The translations under genes were made by a program, and so were the position numbers. From Entrophospora sp. SA101 (Eukaryota; Glomeromycota; Glomeromycetes; Entrophosporales; Entrophosporaceae), in the NCBI GenBank assembly GCA_958430865.1, contig CAUDNR010001152.1, forward strand, positions 1 through 17,238: a DNA stretch of 17,238 nucleotides, read 5' to 3'. The notes beneath the pieces were generated by a model. That model worked only from the letters and a program-made list of their open reading frames with translations. It searched no databases and had not been told where the DNA came from. Below are positions 1-7,779 of this stretch, one piece after another; position 1 is the first letter of the stretch, and every line of letters starts with the position of its first letter.

Positions 1-10
1 TTAGCGGATC

Positions 11-61
11 TCTCGATTTAACGGATAAATTTTCTGGAAAAAAATATCCGTTAAATCGAGA
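11..61. repeat. 17-bp perfect inverted repeat with 17-nt spacer
   Basis: Positions 11-27 and 45-61 are exact reverse complements (arm TCTCGATTTAACGGATA). The spacer contains TCTGGAAAAA, which recurs at 73-82. The repeat lies 39 bp upstream of the helicase ATG and overlaps the last in-frame stop before it (TAA at 52-54). It could be a protein-binding or hairpin site in front of the helicase gene, or part of an element end. The window begins too close to tell. Confidence 0.75.
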
Positions 62-99
62 CTCACTGTGTATCTGGAAAAATCATCAATGTAAAGGAA

Positions 100-2802
100 A
101 TGAAAGATGCACCAGAAGCTTACCCCGATTTCTTAAGCGAGAATCTTACTACAACTCTTATTCGCTCACCTGTTGCTAGTGGCAAAACAAAAACACTAAG
201 AGAAATTCTCGATTCCTTAGCCAAAAATGGAGCAAATTTACCTTGTTTTAACTGGGTTTCATATCGTAAAACTCTTAGTAATGAAACTAAAAGTAAAATC
301 GAAGTATTACAGAAATCCGGGCTTCGTGTGTGCCATTATCAGGAAAATGAAGGCAATTTAGCTATACGTGACTGGGATGTTATTATTGTTCAGGTCGAAA
401 GTACACATCATCTTAATTTCCATGGGGGTCGTTCTCATGTAGTTATTTTAGATGAAACGAATGGTATTATGCGTCAAATGGCAAGTGGAATCCATGCACG
501 AGAATCTGAAAATGCCATGCGGGATTTGTTAAAGTCGGCTGTTCACGTGGTTGCCATGGATGCTTTTGCAAATGAGTCGACTTTAGCCTTCTTAAGACAA
601 TACCGAGGTGAAAACATCCAAGTTTTTGATAATAAGTATCAGCCACGTAAAAGTGAGACCGTAAAAATCCTTTATGATTCAAATAAAGGTTCAGAAGCTA
701 TACGTAAAGGTCTTGAGATGCTTAAAGAAGGTAAGCGTGTTGTCTTTTCAATGACCTCCTGCAAAAAGGCTCGGGCAATAGCTAATCAAGCATCTAAGTT
801 GCAAAAACCAGACGGTTCATGCGTTTTATCACGAGTTTATTTTAGTCAAATGGATGAAAAACAACGCCAGGATGACTTTGCTGATATTAATGCTACCTGG
901 AGTGGCCTTGATTGTGTAATCTATACAAGTACTGTGGAGTCAGGCATCTCGTTCGAAATTCCTAACTATTTTGATGCAGTTATAGCAATTAGTAATATTA
1001 ATACAGGAGTACACGTTGAAGCATTTGCTCAGATGCTTTATCGAACTCGCGATTGCCCGTATCGTATTGTTTCTCTTTACAATAGTAAAACACATTCTGA
1101 GATTTTTAAAGAACCAAATCGTGACCTTATTCGTGCAGAACTTTCGGCCTTAAGACCTGGAGATTTACCAACTGCAATAAAGGGGCGCCGTGAATGGAAC
1201 AAAATTGCTGACTGTTATATACTTGATTCATCTCCGGCAGTAGAAACCTATATTGAGGTTGAATATCAGAGACGCTTATCTGCCAAATATTTTCCAGAAA
1301 TTCTTTGTAGTTTGATTGCTAGTACTGGAGCATCGCTAGAATTAATCACAGTAGAAGATACCAAATTAGCCAAAGCTTCTCGTACAGAAGTATTTCATAC
1401 TATTAAGAATACTGAAGAAAGGATCAAAAGTTCTGATGCAGAATTAATAGTCAATGCTCCAGATATCAATCCTAATGAAGCTGAAATGCTTAAGCTAAAT
1501 CCTGAACGTTCTTTTGCTGATAACATGACCCTGCAACGACATTATTTATGGAGAACATATGCTTCAGGCGATATTGGAGGTAAGGATGATATTCGAAACT
1601 GGGGTATGAATAATGATGATTGGATCAAACTTTGTGATATAGATTTCGTGAAAAGATATAATAATCCTGAACCTTTACAACATTTTAGGAGGCTGGCATA
1701 TTTCAGAAGGCAAGGTTCTAATGCAATAAATTCTATAGAAAATCTAAAAATCAAAGAAGAAATGCAATGGGAAGATTCACATGAATCTATAGATCCGTCC
1801 TCAGTTGATTTGCATAAATTTTATTCAGTAAAACAATGGGAAGCAGTACATAATCTTGTCCAATCGATAGGTTTTAGTGATATTGATGACACAAATATTC
1901 TTTCTGGTGATGATGTAGCTAAGACTTTTGAGCAATCACGGGAAAAAATCGTTAAAATTCGAGAAGATGCATTATTACTCTTCGGTTTTAAGACCAGAGC
2001 TAAAGGAACACCAGATCTCAATGCTACAATAAAATTTATTAATGCAATACTAGGTAATTGGTGCGGTTATACTATCAAGAGTGAGCAAATGCTCTTGGGG
2101 CCAAAAGATCAACGAGTGTGGAAGCGCACTTATTGGATTTATTGTGTACCAGATAATGGAGCTGGTTTTGAAACTATAGAAAGAATAATAGCTATAAAAT
2201 CAAACGATCCTAATTATTACCCTACAAATCCAATTCTTCCACCATATAAACCTGAATCGGTCAATGAAACTCAAGAACTTTTCGATTCTATACCCATGTG
2301 TCTTGACACTAGCTCCGCTATTACTACTGATATCACCATTTCAAAATCTAGTAATAAGGTTTGTGAAAAGAGTTCTTGCAATAACATAGTCGAAAAATCT
2401 ATGACAAATTTACCACAATTGTCCTCTATAGTATTGGCTCAAAATCAATCAAACAATTTCGAGCAATTTTCAAACATTACCGAAACTAGGATTGAAATAC
2501 CTGAATCTTTAACTTCTCTATCTTCAGAATTTCTTATTAAAAATGAATCTGATATAGATACTCTTATCTTTTATTTACAAGAAAAATTCCAAATGTCGAA
2601 AGAAAAATTAGAACAATGGCGAGCCAAGATTACCTTTGAAATGCGGGATAACCATAATTATTGGAAAAAAGAGCGCAAAAGCATGAATGAAGCTGAGTTC
2701 TTGGAATATAAACGAAACTTTGAGGCTAAAATGAAAGTTCCTACTACTCCGCACAAAAGAGAATTAAAAACCTACTCTTTAGCCCTCATTGAATATGCGT
2801 AA
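100..2802 (+). CDS. SF2 helicase of the origin-binding (herpes_ori_bp / UL9-like) type
   Basis: Intronless 900-residue ORF. Helicase motifs appear in order. Walker A is SPVASGKT (23-30). A QVESTHHL segment (98-105) resembles the Q..SL.rl block of the family. Walker B is VVILDETN (114-121, DE at 118-119). Motif III-like VVAMDAFAN is at 150-158, motif IV-like GKRVVFSMTS near 211-220, motif V TSTVESGISF at 276-285, and motif VI QMLYRTR at 311-317 with both Arg present. A C-terminal module with NWCGYTIKSEQMLLG (653-667) resembles the end domain of replicative helicase-primases. The tail is Ser/Asn-rich (about 745-815), then highly charged and probably helical. The expected role is ATP-driven unwinding or remodelling of DNA at an origin. 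The ATG is first in an open stretch that starts at 55, but Walker A lies so close to the N-terminus that an upstream exon or primase-type domain may be missing. The long intronless ORF contrasts with the intron-rich host genes, which suggests a mobile or viral-derived gene. It appears intact. Confidence 0.8.
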   Translation: MKDAPEAYPDFLSENLTTTLIRSPVASGKTKTLREILDSLAKNGANLPCFNWVSYRKTLSNETKSKIEVLQKSGLRVCHYQENEGNLAIRDWDVIIVQVESTHHLNFHGGRSHVVILDETNGIMRQMASGIHARESENAMRDLLKSAVHVVAMDAFANESTLAFLRQYRGENIQVFDNKYQPRKSETVKILYDSNKGSEAIRKGLEMLKEGKRVVFSMTSCKKARAIANQASKLQKPDGSCVLSRVYFSQMDEKQRQDDFADINATWSGLDCVIYTSTVESGISFEIPNYFDAVIAISNINTGVHVEAFAQMLYRTRDCPYRIVSLYNSKTHSEIFKEPNRDLIRAELSALRPGDLPTAIKGRREWNKIADCYILDSSPAVETYIEVEYQRRLSAKYFPEILCSLIASTGASLELITVEDTKLAKASRTEVFHTIKNTEERIKSSDAELIVNAPDINPNEAEMLKLNPERSFADNMTLQRHYLWRTYASGDIGGKDDIRNWGMNNDDWIKLCDIDFVKRYNNPEPLQHFRRLAYFRRQGSNAINSIENLKIKEEMQWEDSHESIDPSSVDLHKFYSVKQWEAVHNLVQSIGFSDIDDTNILSGDDVAKTFEQSREKIVKIREDALLLFGFKTRAKGTPDLNATIKFINAILGNWCGYTIKSEQMLLGPKDQRVWKRTYWIYCVPDNGAGFETIERIIAIKSNDPNYYPTNPILPPYKPESVNETQELFDSIPMCLDTSSAITTDITISKSSNKVCEKSSCNNIVEKSMTNLPQLSSIVLAQNQSNNFEQFSNITETRIEIPESLTSLSSEFLIKNESDIDTLIFYLQEKFQMSKEKLEQWRAKITFEMRDNHNYWKKERKSMNEAEFLEYKRNFEAKMKVPTTPHKRELKTYSLALIEYA

Positions 2803-3100
2803 TTGTTGTTATATATCTTTCAAGGTGATATAAACTAGTTAAGTAGTAATTTCTGAAGGAGAGAGATTGCTACATTTAACTAGTCATTCATCTCAGGTAA
2901 GCATTTCTTACAATAAGTATGCAGAAAAATTCAAATCAAAAATTAATATTTCGATACCTGGATCATATATAGGGGTTTTTGTGTCGCGCAATTTTGATTA
3001 AGATAAATTTCAGGTAAGTACTTCTAATATATAAGGTATGTATGAGTCAGAGACTCGAAGCTCAGCTTCCTCGATAACCATTTTTGTGTTGCCTAATTTA
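2803..3100. other. Non-coding stretch after helicase gene
   Basis: No credible gene. It holds the hairpin at 2834-2884, two donor-like GGTAAG sites (near 2896 and 3013), a TGTCGCGCAA motif near 2983 and a small palindrome GAAGCTCAGCTTC near 3058. The donor-like sites may belong to an unseen spliced transcript, but I find no matching exons. Confidence 0.5.
2834..2884. repeat. Imperfect hairpin 32 bp after helicase stop
   Basis: The left arm 2834-2850 (begins ACTAGTTAAGTAG) pairs with the right arm 2866-2884 (ends TTTAACTAGT), with one mismatch and a 2-nt bulge around a 15-nt loop. It lies just beyond the stop at 2800-2802. It could shape the mRNA 3' end or belong to the structured repeat region that follows. 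Confidence 0.65.
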
Positions 3101-3117
3101 GGTATCAATAAAAATGA

Positions 3118-3180
3118 TACTTCAAGGTATCGAAAAAAGTGATACTCCAAAGTTTTCGAATTAGTGGTACCCCAGGTTTC
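3118..3180. repeat. Outlying copies of the GATAC / CCAAAGTTTTCGA motifs
   Basis: GATACTTCAAGGTATCG and GATACTCCAAAGTTTTCGA precede a GGTACCCCAGG variant. These are diverged copies of the units found in the arrays at 3232-3352 and 3356-3497, about 50-100 bp before the main array. Confidence 0.6.
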
Positions 3181-3231
3181 ATTTTCTGATTATAAATAGT
3201 GTTCACGTTTTTTGATACATGTTTGATAATG

Positions 3232-3352
3232 ATATCCCAAAGTTTTCGATATAGTGTTATTCCAAAGTTTTCTATAGTGTTATCCCAAAGTTTTCGATAT
3301 AGTGTTATTCCAAAGTTTTCTATAGTATTATCCCAAAGTTTTCGATATAATG
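3232..3352. repeat. Iteron-like tandem array, alternating 25-bp and 23-bp units
   Basis: Five contiguous units occur in A-B-A-B-A order: 3232-3256, 3257-3279, 3280-3304, 3305-3327 and 3328-3352. Type A contains TATCCCAAAGTTTTCGATAT. Type B contains TATTCCAAAGTTTTCTATAG and lacks the CGATAT segment. The 48-bp A+B dimer is therefore the higher-order unit. The shared core is CCAAAGTTTTC. The array starts 430 bp downstream of the origin-binding-type helicase gene and resembles binding-site arrays at replication origins. That function is inference only. A short ORF running through it (3199-3435) is made of the repeat and is not a gene. Confidence 0.85.
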
Positions 3353-3355
3353 ATA

Positions 3356-3497
3356 TCCCAAGGTATAATTATTATAGAAAGATATATAAAATTATGCTTT
3401 GGGGTTACATACAAATAGGTATCGAAAAAAAGTGATACCCCAAGGTATAATTATTACAGAAAGATATATAATATATAAAATTATGCTTTGGGGTATC
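3356..3497. repeat. Two copies of a hairpin unit with GATACCCC / GGGGTATC ends
   Basis: Copy 1 is about 3354-3404 and copy 2 is 3434-3497. Both contain CCAAGGTATAATTATTA and end in AAATTATGCTTTGGGGT. In copy 2 the left arm 3434-3453 and right arm 3478-3497 pair at about 17 of 20 positions, with perfect GATACCCCAA / TTGGGGTATC tips. Copy 2 has an extra ATATA-type insertion in its loop. A further pair, GGTATC (3419-3424) and GATACC (3434-3439), offers an alternative fold. The CCCCAA tip matches the iteron core, so the units may share a binding protein. Confidence 0.8.
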
Positions 3498-3506
3498 AAC
3501 GGATAT

Positions 3507-3831
3507 GATAACAATTCGGCACTATGTGCCTCATCCTCAGGTTACCAAATAGGATAACAATTCGGCACTACGTGCCTCATTCTAAGATAACATAATAGAT
3601 AACGATTCGGCACTACGTGCCTCATTCTAAGATAACATAATAGATAACGATTCGGCACTACGTGCCTCATCCTCGGGTTACCAAATAGGATAACAATTCG
3701 GCACTACGTGCCTCATCCTTAATCGGTATTCAAATGCACCATATAAAGATTATGAATACTATTTCGGCACTACATGCCTCAAACCCGGCCCTCATAGAGG
3801 AATTAACCAGAAAGCTAAGGCACTACGTACC
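3507..3831. repeat. Tandem 45-46 bp repeats carrying a GGCAC-TAC-GTGCC hairpin
   Basis: The core TTCGGCACTACGTGCC starts at 3515 (T variant), 3561, 3606, 3651, 3697 and 3763 (A variant), with a partial copy at 3819-3831. Spacing is 46, 45, 45 and 46 bp for the first five, then looser. Arms GGCAC and GTGCC flank a 3-nt loop. Two spacer types occur: CCTCRGGTTACCAAATAG after copies 1 and 4, and TCTAAGATAACATAATAG after copies 2 and 3. This indicates block duplication. The copies abut the hairpin units at 3434-3497. Confidence 0.85.
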
Positions 3832-4111
3832 TGGTTCGGGCATAGATATGGTATTTTCCAAGAGTGGTACTTATAGGCGACCGTCTACACATGTTGACGA
3901 TGATCATGAATGGTGCATGGCGGAGACTGAAAATGCAGAAATCAGACGCCTTCTTAAATATATACTCCGCCCATCAACCTGCAATCAAGCCGGTGTACAA
4001 TATGTCGCATATGACCTGACGACGGAAATTAGCCACGATCGTCATTCGAGTGACGTGAAAAATAGAAATTGCACGTCAAGCCATCTGCACACCCTGATGA
4101 CGTTCGGATGA
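3734..4111 (+). CDS. Unrecognised 125-residue ORF in G+C-richer DNA
   Basis: Not recognised. The start lies inside the repeat array: residues 10-15 (ISALHA) come from a diverged GGCAC repeat copy, and HYVP near residue 30 comes from another. After about residue 35 the DNA becomes visibly richer in G+C than anything else in the window, with sequences such as THVDDDHEWCMAETENAEI and a charged helical stretch ending KYILRP. No membrane segment or signal peptide is seen. It could be a real short gene, a 3' fragment of a longer gene joined to the repeats, or chance. An internal ATG at 3752 is an alternative start. Confidence 0.35.
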   Translation: MHHIKIMNTISALHASNPALIEELTRKLRHYVPGSGIDMVFSKSGTYRRPSTHVDDDHEWCMAETENAEIRRLLKYILRPSTCNQAGVQYVAYDLTTEISHDRHSSDVKNRNCTSSHLHTLMTFG

Positions 4112-4144
4112 CGAGGCAAACGCAAAACACACGTCACAGCTAAT
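4112..4144. other. Short G+C-richer tail between ORF and 22-bp repeats
   Basis: ACGAGGCAAACGC and CACACGTCACAGC continue the base composition of the ORF at 3734-4111. Nothing else is seen. Confidence 0.3.
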
Positions 4145-4206
4145 AAGTAGGTAACAGTCTAATCATAAGTAGGTAACAGTCTAATCATAAGTAGGTAACA
4201 GTCTAA
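4145..4206. repeat. Three 22-bp direct repeats
   Basis: AAGTAGGTAACAGTCTAATC followed by AT begins at 4145, 4167 and 4189. The third copy stops after CTAA. A fourth AAGTAGGT opens the palindrome at 4211, so the direct repeats and the palindrome share their first eight bases. Confidence 0.9.
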
Positions 4207-4210
4207 CGTA

Positions 4211-4244
4211 AGTAGGTCGCAATATATATATATTGCGACCTACT
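4211..4244. repeat. Perfect 34-bp palindrome
   Basis: Arms of 17 bp meet without a spacer: AGTAGGTCGCAATATAT at 4211-4227 and its exact reverse complement at 4228-4244. It follows three AAGTAGGT-type direct repeats and lies 41 bp before the inverted repeat at 4285. It could be an element end, a cruciform or a dimeric protein site. Confidence 0.9.
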
Positions 4245-4284
4245 AAACCCATATTTATTTATATGTTTATCAAATTCGTGATTT

Positions 4285-4330
4285 TAATTGGTCAATCAAC
4301 AAATGGCATGGGTTAAAATTTTGTGTTCCC
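4285..4330 (+). repeat. Left copy of a 46-bp inverted repeat (partner 17193-17238)
   Basis: It starts TAATTGGTCAATCAACAAAT and ends TTTTGTGTTCCC. The reverse complement of 17193-17238 matches 45 of 46 bases. After the match, the left copy continues AGAACAGTCTCCTGTT. The right copy first repeats a TCCTGTTAA...GTGTTCCC segment and then continues AGAACGGTCCCACCTGTT, so homology extends with an indel to about 4345. The right arm reaches the window edge, so the true outer end there is unknown. Confidence 0.85.
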
Positions 4331-4499
4331 AGAACAGTCTCCTGTTAAAATACTTGACTGAAAAAAAAAAATAACAAAAAAAATAATATTAAAAAAAAAT
4401 ATATTTTACATGGATTTTTTTAAAACTGATGTTTGTAGATGGAAATGTGAGGATGTTATAAAATACTAAAAAGAAAATAATATACAATATAATCTTAAA

Positions 4500-7004
4500 C
4501 AAGTGCTTGGTCATGTAAAAAAAGATCTCAAATGAATTGCAAATAATGATCCTGACATGACACACAAGGAAAAAGCACAATCTATACTTAACAACTGGAA
4601 AGTATGCTTACAAGAAATATTAAGAATGAAGACTGAAAAAAAAAAAAAGGGAGAAGAGGTTAGAGTATGGTTAAGCTGTAACACTCTTAGCTGCACAGTT
4701 ATGAACTCTTAGTTCATGCCTACTCTTTCTTAGCAGAAGCTATGCAACTCTTAGTTGCTTGGTTATGAACCCTTAGTTCCTGCAAAGCTGTACAACTCTT
4801 AGTTGTTCAGTTATGAACTCTTAGTTCAAGAATCTTCTCTCAAATTCAACACTGATATAATAATAGTGCATCTAATTTTATTCTGAGAACTATGTTAATT
4901 CTATTTTTTTTCCTAGGAATGGACCAAAAATGTAAAGGAGTATAATAAGATGCAAGACCTGATTAATGATTGTAATATTCTAATGGTAATTATCTCTAAA
5001 TCTGTATGTAACAAAGTATATAGAATTGTGGAAATAAATTTGTTTACTTCCTTTTTTCCTCTTTTATAGGCAGAGCAACATAACAAAGTCATAAAAACAG
5101 CAATTGTGCAAGATCAAATCGTATGTGCCACTCTTACCAGACAACTAGAGAATTTTGATGATGAGCATCCAAAAAAACGCTCAGTATTTTATTTCTATAA
5201 TTCATTAATATTAAAAAAAAAAAGGTCTCAGTTTTTGCTTCCATATCTAAATCTTATTCTTTATGTGTAGTATGTAGAACTACATTTGATTACTGAACCT
5301 TGAACTCCTCCATGCATAGAAGTTGCAGATTCGGGTGATGAAAATTCAAATGATGAAACAGAGATAAATTCTTATTGTGATGTTAATGATGACTATGATG
5401 ATGAGTTTGAAGTTGGAATTGAAGTAGGTCCAAGCATTGCACCTATTGAGTTCAGGTCAGAGAATATGACATCTGTATTAGCATATCCCACCAAGGATAG
5501 TCCAATGGACATTTGGCTATTGCCTTCAGGAAAGTCTGTTGCTGAAGTGACTTGTGGTCCTTCTACTCTTCACAAACCTCAGTAAGTTCTATATCTTTAT
5601 TTTCTTTTATCCTTCCTTTCATCCCCTTCCTTTCAATCTAACTTATGCGTTTTATTTACATATAGCCCATCATATATAGGAATCATACTTGGATCAAGGA
5701 TTCAATGGCCAAAGTGGATTGAAAATGAAGATTGGATATATCTACAAGAAAGCATCGAATACCCCAAAGATCCTCTAGGTTCAGACATGGAAAAGCTTTT
5801 CAACAACCTGTTAGAAACTGTAATTGTCTAAAAAAGTTCTTGGTAATGCAATATTATATATTTGACTCTCATTATTAGCTAATTACAGGACTCCCTGACA
5901 GAGTACTTGGAATGCCTCCATAATACAAAATTTGACATAAAAAATAAACAAATGTTATTTGCTACAAATATACTTCAGTGGTTGTAAGTATTTTTTTGTG
6001 CAGGGAATGGGAGTGTTATTATTATTCCTGTTATTAATTTTATTTAATTTTAAAGTGCAGATGTAGTATTTAATCCCTCCAGTGCATTCCATAGTCCTTG
6101 TGAACAAAAGTCAATTTTAGGCTCTCTTTTGGTGCATCCTGTTTTAAAATACATCTCCAATACATGTGATCACAATGTAGTTTACATACCATATGTTTTC
6201 AGATTTTAGTGTCAAATAGAGTTTTTTTCTCATAATAATGAAAAATATTGCTTTTAAACAATAGTGGTGAATTTTATCCAAGCCAGTGCAAATCAATGAT
6301 TAGTTTGATGTGATCTTAAGCCTGAAGATAATAAACCATTAGGATTAAAAATAGATGGAGTTTTTCAAACTGTTAATGATAACCCACTTGAAATTGGAAT
6401 GATAGAATTATCTGGCAGATATAACACACATGATTTTCCTCAATATTTGAAAGATCATGTTCACGGATGTTGGGGTCAGCATGACCTTCTCAATAATATA
6501 GCAATGATGCTTTTATATGGCAATTATAAGAACATGAGGCATTTGCGTACATGGTTTTTTCATACACATGGTAAGTAAAATGTTGCCTGTACTTTTGAGT
6601 TTTGATTTCTTAATATTAATTAAACCAAGTATTTTTCACTTACCAATAGGAAAAGATGTTCAAATTTGGGGAATGGACTTACCTGTCAAGAAAATTTACT
6701 GCATGTTTCTCCTTGGTACTTTTCAGCTTCCAATCAGTTGGGAGAGTCACCATGAACTTTTGTGTGCGTTGCTGATCTTATGGAATTTTGGAGTAAGTAA
6801 AAATTTTTTATTGTTCTTTTTCTCCTGAAGATCTCTTTTTTTTTTTGCACATAGAGAGGCTTAAATGACAGTGTTAATGTACTTGAGGAATTAAAGAAAA
6901 CACACCATCGCAATTCACTTTTGCATTCTCAAGCTTCAGCATTGAAAAGATATATTCGCCATATTAAACATTCCCTCAAAAACCCACTGGCAAAAAGCAT
7001 GTAG
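4500..7004 (+). pseudogene. Decayed multi-exon gene of unknown family
   Basis: Several exon-like blocks with good splice sites read in one direction. About 4536-4650: DPDMTHKEKAQSILNNW, preceded by a TGA at 4533-4535. About 5320-5581: an acidic stretch, then MDIWLLPSGKSVAEVT, donor CA|GTAAGT. 5666-5831: GIILGSRIQWPKWIENEDW, then a TAA. 5889-5983: DSLTEYLECLHNTKFDIKN. About 6325-6570: LGLKIDGVF, LEIGMIELSG, RTWFFHTHG. 6650-6792: GKDVQIWGMDLPVKKIY. 6855-7004: ends in TAG. Exon phases match for the last three blocks. The stretch 6058-6320 keeps no frame and the stop at 5829-5831 interrupts the 5' half, so I call it broken, although the 3' half could still be expressed. I do not recognise the family. 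The spaced D...E.G.iE.SG pattern recalls PD-(D/E)XK nucleases with the Lys replaced, which is only a suggestion. Confidence 0.55.
4680..4830. repeat. Array of mini-hairpins with constant loop and varying arms
   Basis: The core CTCTTAG recurs at about 20-24 bp intervals, flanked by complementary arms whose sequence differs between copies. ATGAAC/GTTCAT is at 4701-4717, GCAAC/GTTGC at 4744-4758, GAAC/GTTC at 4767-4779 (loop CCTTA), ACAAC/GTTGT at 4792-4806 and TGAAC/GTTCA at 4814-4828. Diverged copies occur near 4681 and 4724. Two flank types, AAGCTGTA-like and GTTATG-like, mostly alternate. It lies within the first part of the decayed gene, perhaps in an intron. Confidence 0.8.
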
Positions 7005-7174
7005 TATCAATCCAATGGAGTATGAGAAACATGTGGATTCACCTTTGCCAAGTTAGAGTGATAGAATAATATAAATACTTTGAATTTGCAAAGAAACGAA
7101 TCTTAAAATATATATTGAAAAAAAATAAAATTTTATTAAGCTTATGATTATACTTACACCCTGTAAAAAAAACT

Positions 7175-7232
7175 AATCATGATTTAAAATTCCATGGTTT
7201 CTCCTCTGGAATTATAATTCAAATCATGAATT
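7175..7232. repeat. Imperfect long hairpin, MITE-like
   Basis: The left arm 7175-7194 (AATCATGATTTAAAATTCCA) pairs with the right arm 7207-7232 (TGGAATT...AAATCATGAATT). There is a bulge of about 5 nt in the right arm and a 12-nt loop. It may be a small folded remnant of a miniature transposon. Confidence 0.55.
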
Positions 7233-7346
7233 ATTTTTTAATAGGAGCATTGATGATGCTACCTGCTTTTTTAATTCTTTCTTTATATATAAACTTCTTA
7301 ATATTGATTTTGATTGAAGAATGGCATCTGATCGGGTGTAGTGTCA

Positions 7347-7391
7347 ATTGATGTTGATTAATTGTGTAAATAAGTTTGATTCAACATCAAT
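7347..7391. repeat. 11-bp inverted repeat inside short ATCGGGT direct repeats
   Basis: ATTGATGTTGA (7347-7357) and TCAACATCAAT (7381-7391) are exact reverse complements. ATCGGGT occurs at 7331-7337 and again at 7390-7396. This is compatible with a tiny insertion flanked by a target duplication, but it is too short to be sure. Confidence 0.5.
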
Positions 7392-7546
7392 CGGGTATTA
7401 AGTTAGCATAAAAAAGGAAATCTGATACAATGATTCATCATCTTTTTTTAGTTTAGGAGTGATGATTGTTTACAATTGCTGGCCAATTGCATTCTTTTTT
7501 TAAGAAAAACCAATTTTTGGTATTCTCAAGTTCAAACAATCAATAA

Positions 7547-7571
7547 AGAACCTCTTCTATGGAGAGGTTCT
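7547..7571. repeat. 9-bp perfect hairpin
   Basis: AGAACCTCT (7547-7555) and AGAGGTTCT (7563-7571) pair exactly around a 7-nt loop. No flanking gene was identified for it to terminate. Confidence 0.55.
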
Positions 7572-7779
7572 CCTTTTGTTGAAGAAAAGATGATATGAAA
7601 AATTTTTGATTTTTTGGGAACCATTTTTTTTTTTTTTTTTGTAAAATATCAAGTTCTTTTATCTATTCCATATTTCATCTCTCTGCTATTAAAAACAGTC
7701 TTAGAAACATAACTATAGAAATAACTTTATTTAGATAAACTTTGATTTTATCTGAGGATAATTGTAGAAATAGAAAGCA

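Noticed and set aside
467..2021. Several - strand ORFs of 66-71 codons inside the helicase gene
   Set aside because: Antisense shadows of a long, motif-complete coding frame.
3199..3435. 78-codon ORF across the iteron array
   Set aside because: Its sequence is a translation of the tandem repeats (repeated SQSFRY); no independent coding signal.
3356..3831. CRISPR array
   Set aside because: Units are eukaryotic-style tandem and hairpin repeats with related, not unique, spacers, and no cas-like genes are present.
4389..4696. Phe-rich - strand ORFs
   Set aside because: Reverse readings of A-rich DNA and of the + strand relic exon around 4536-4650.
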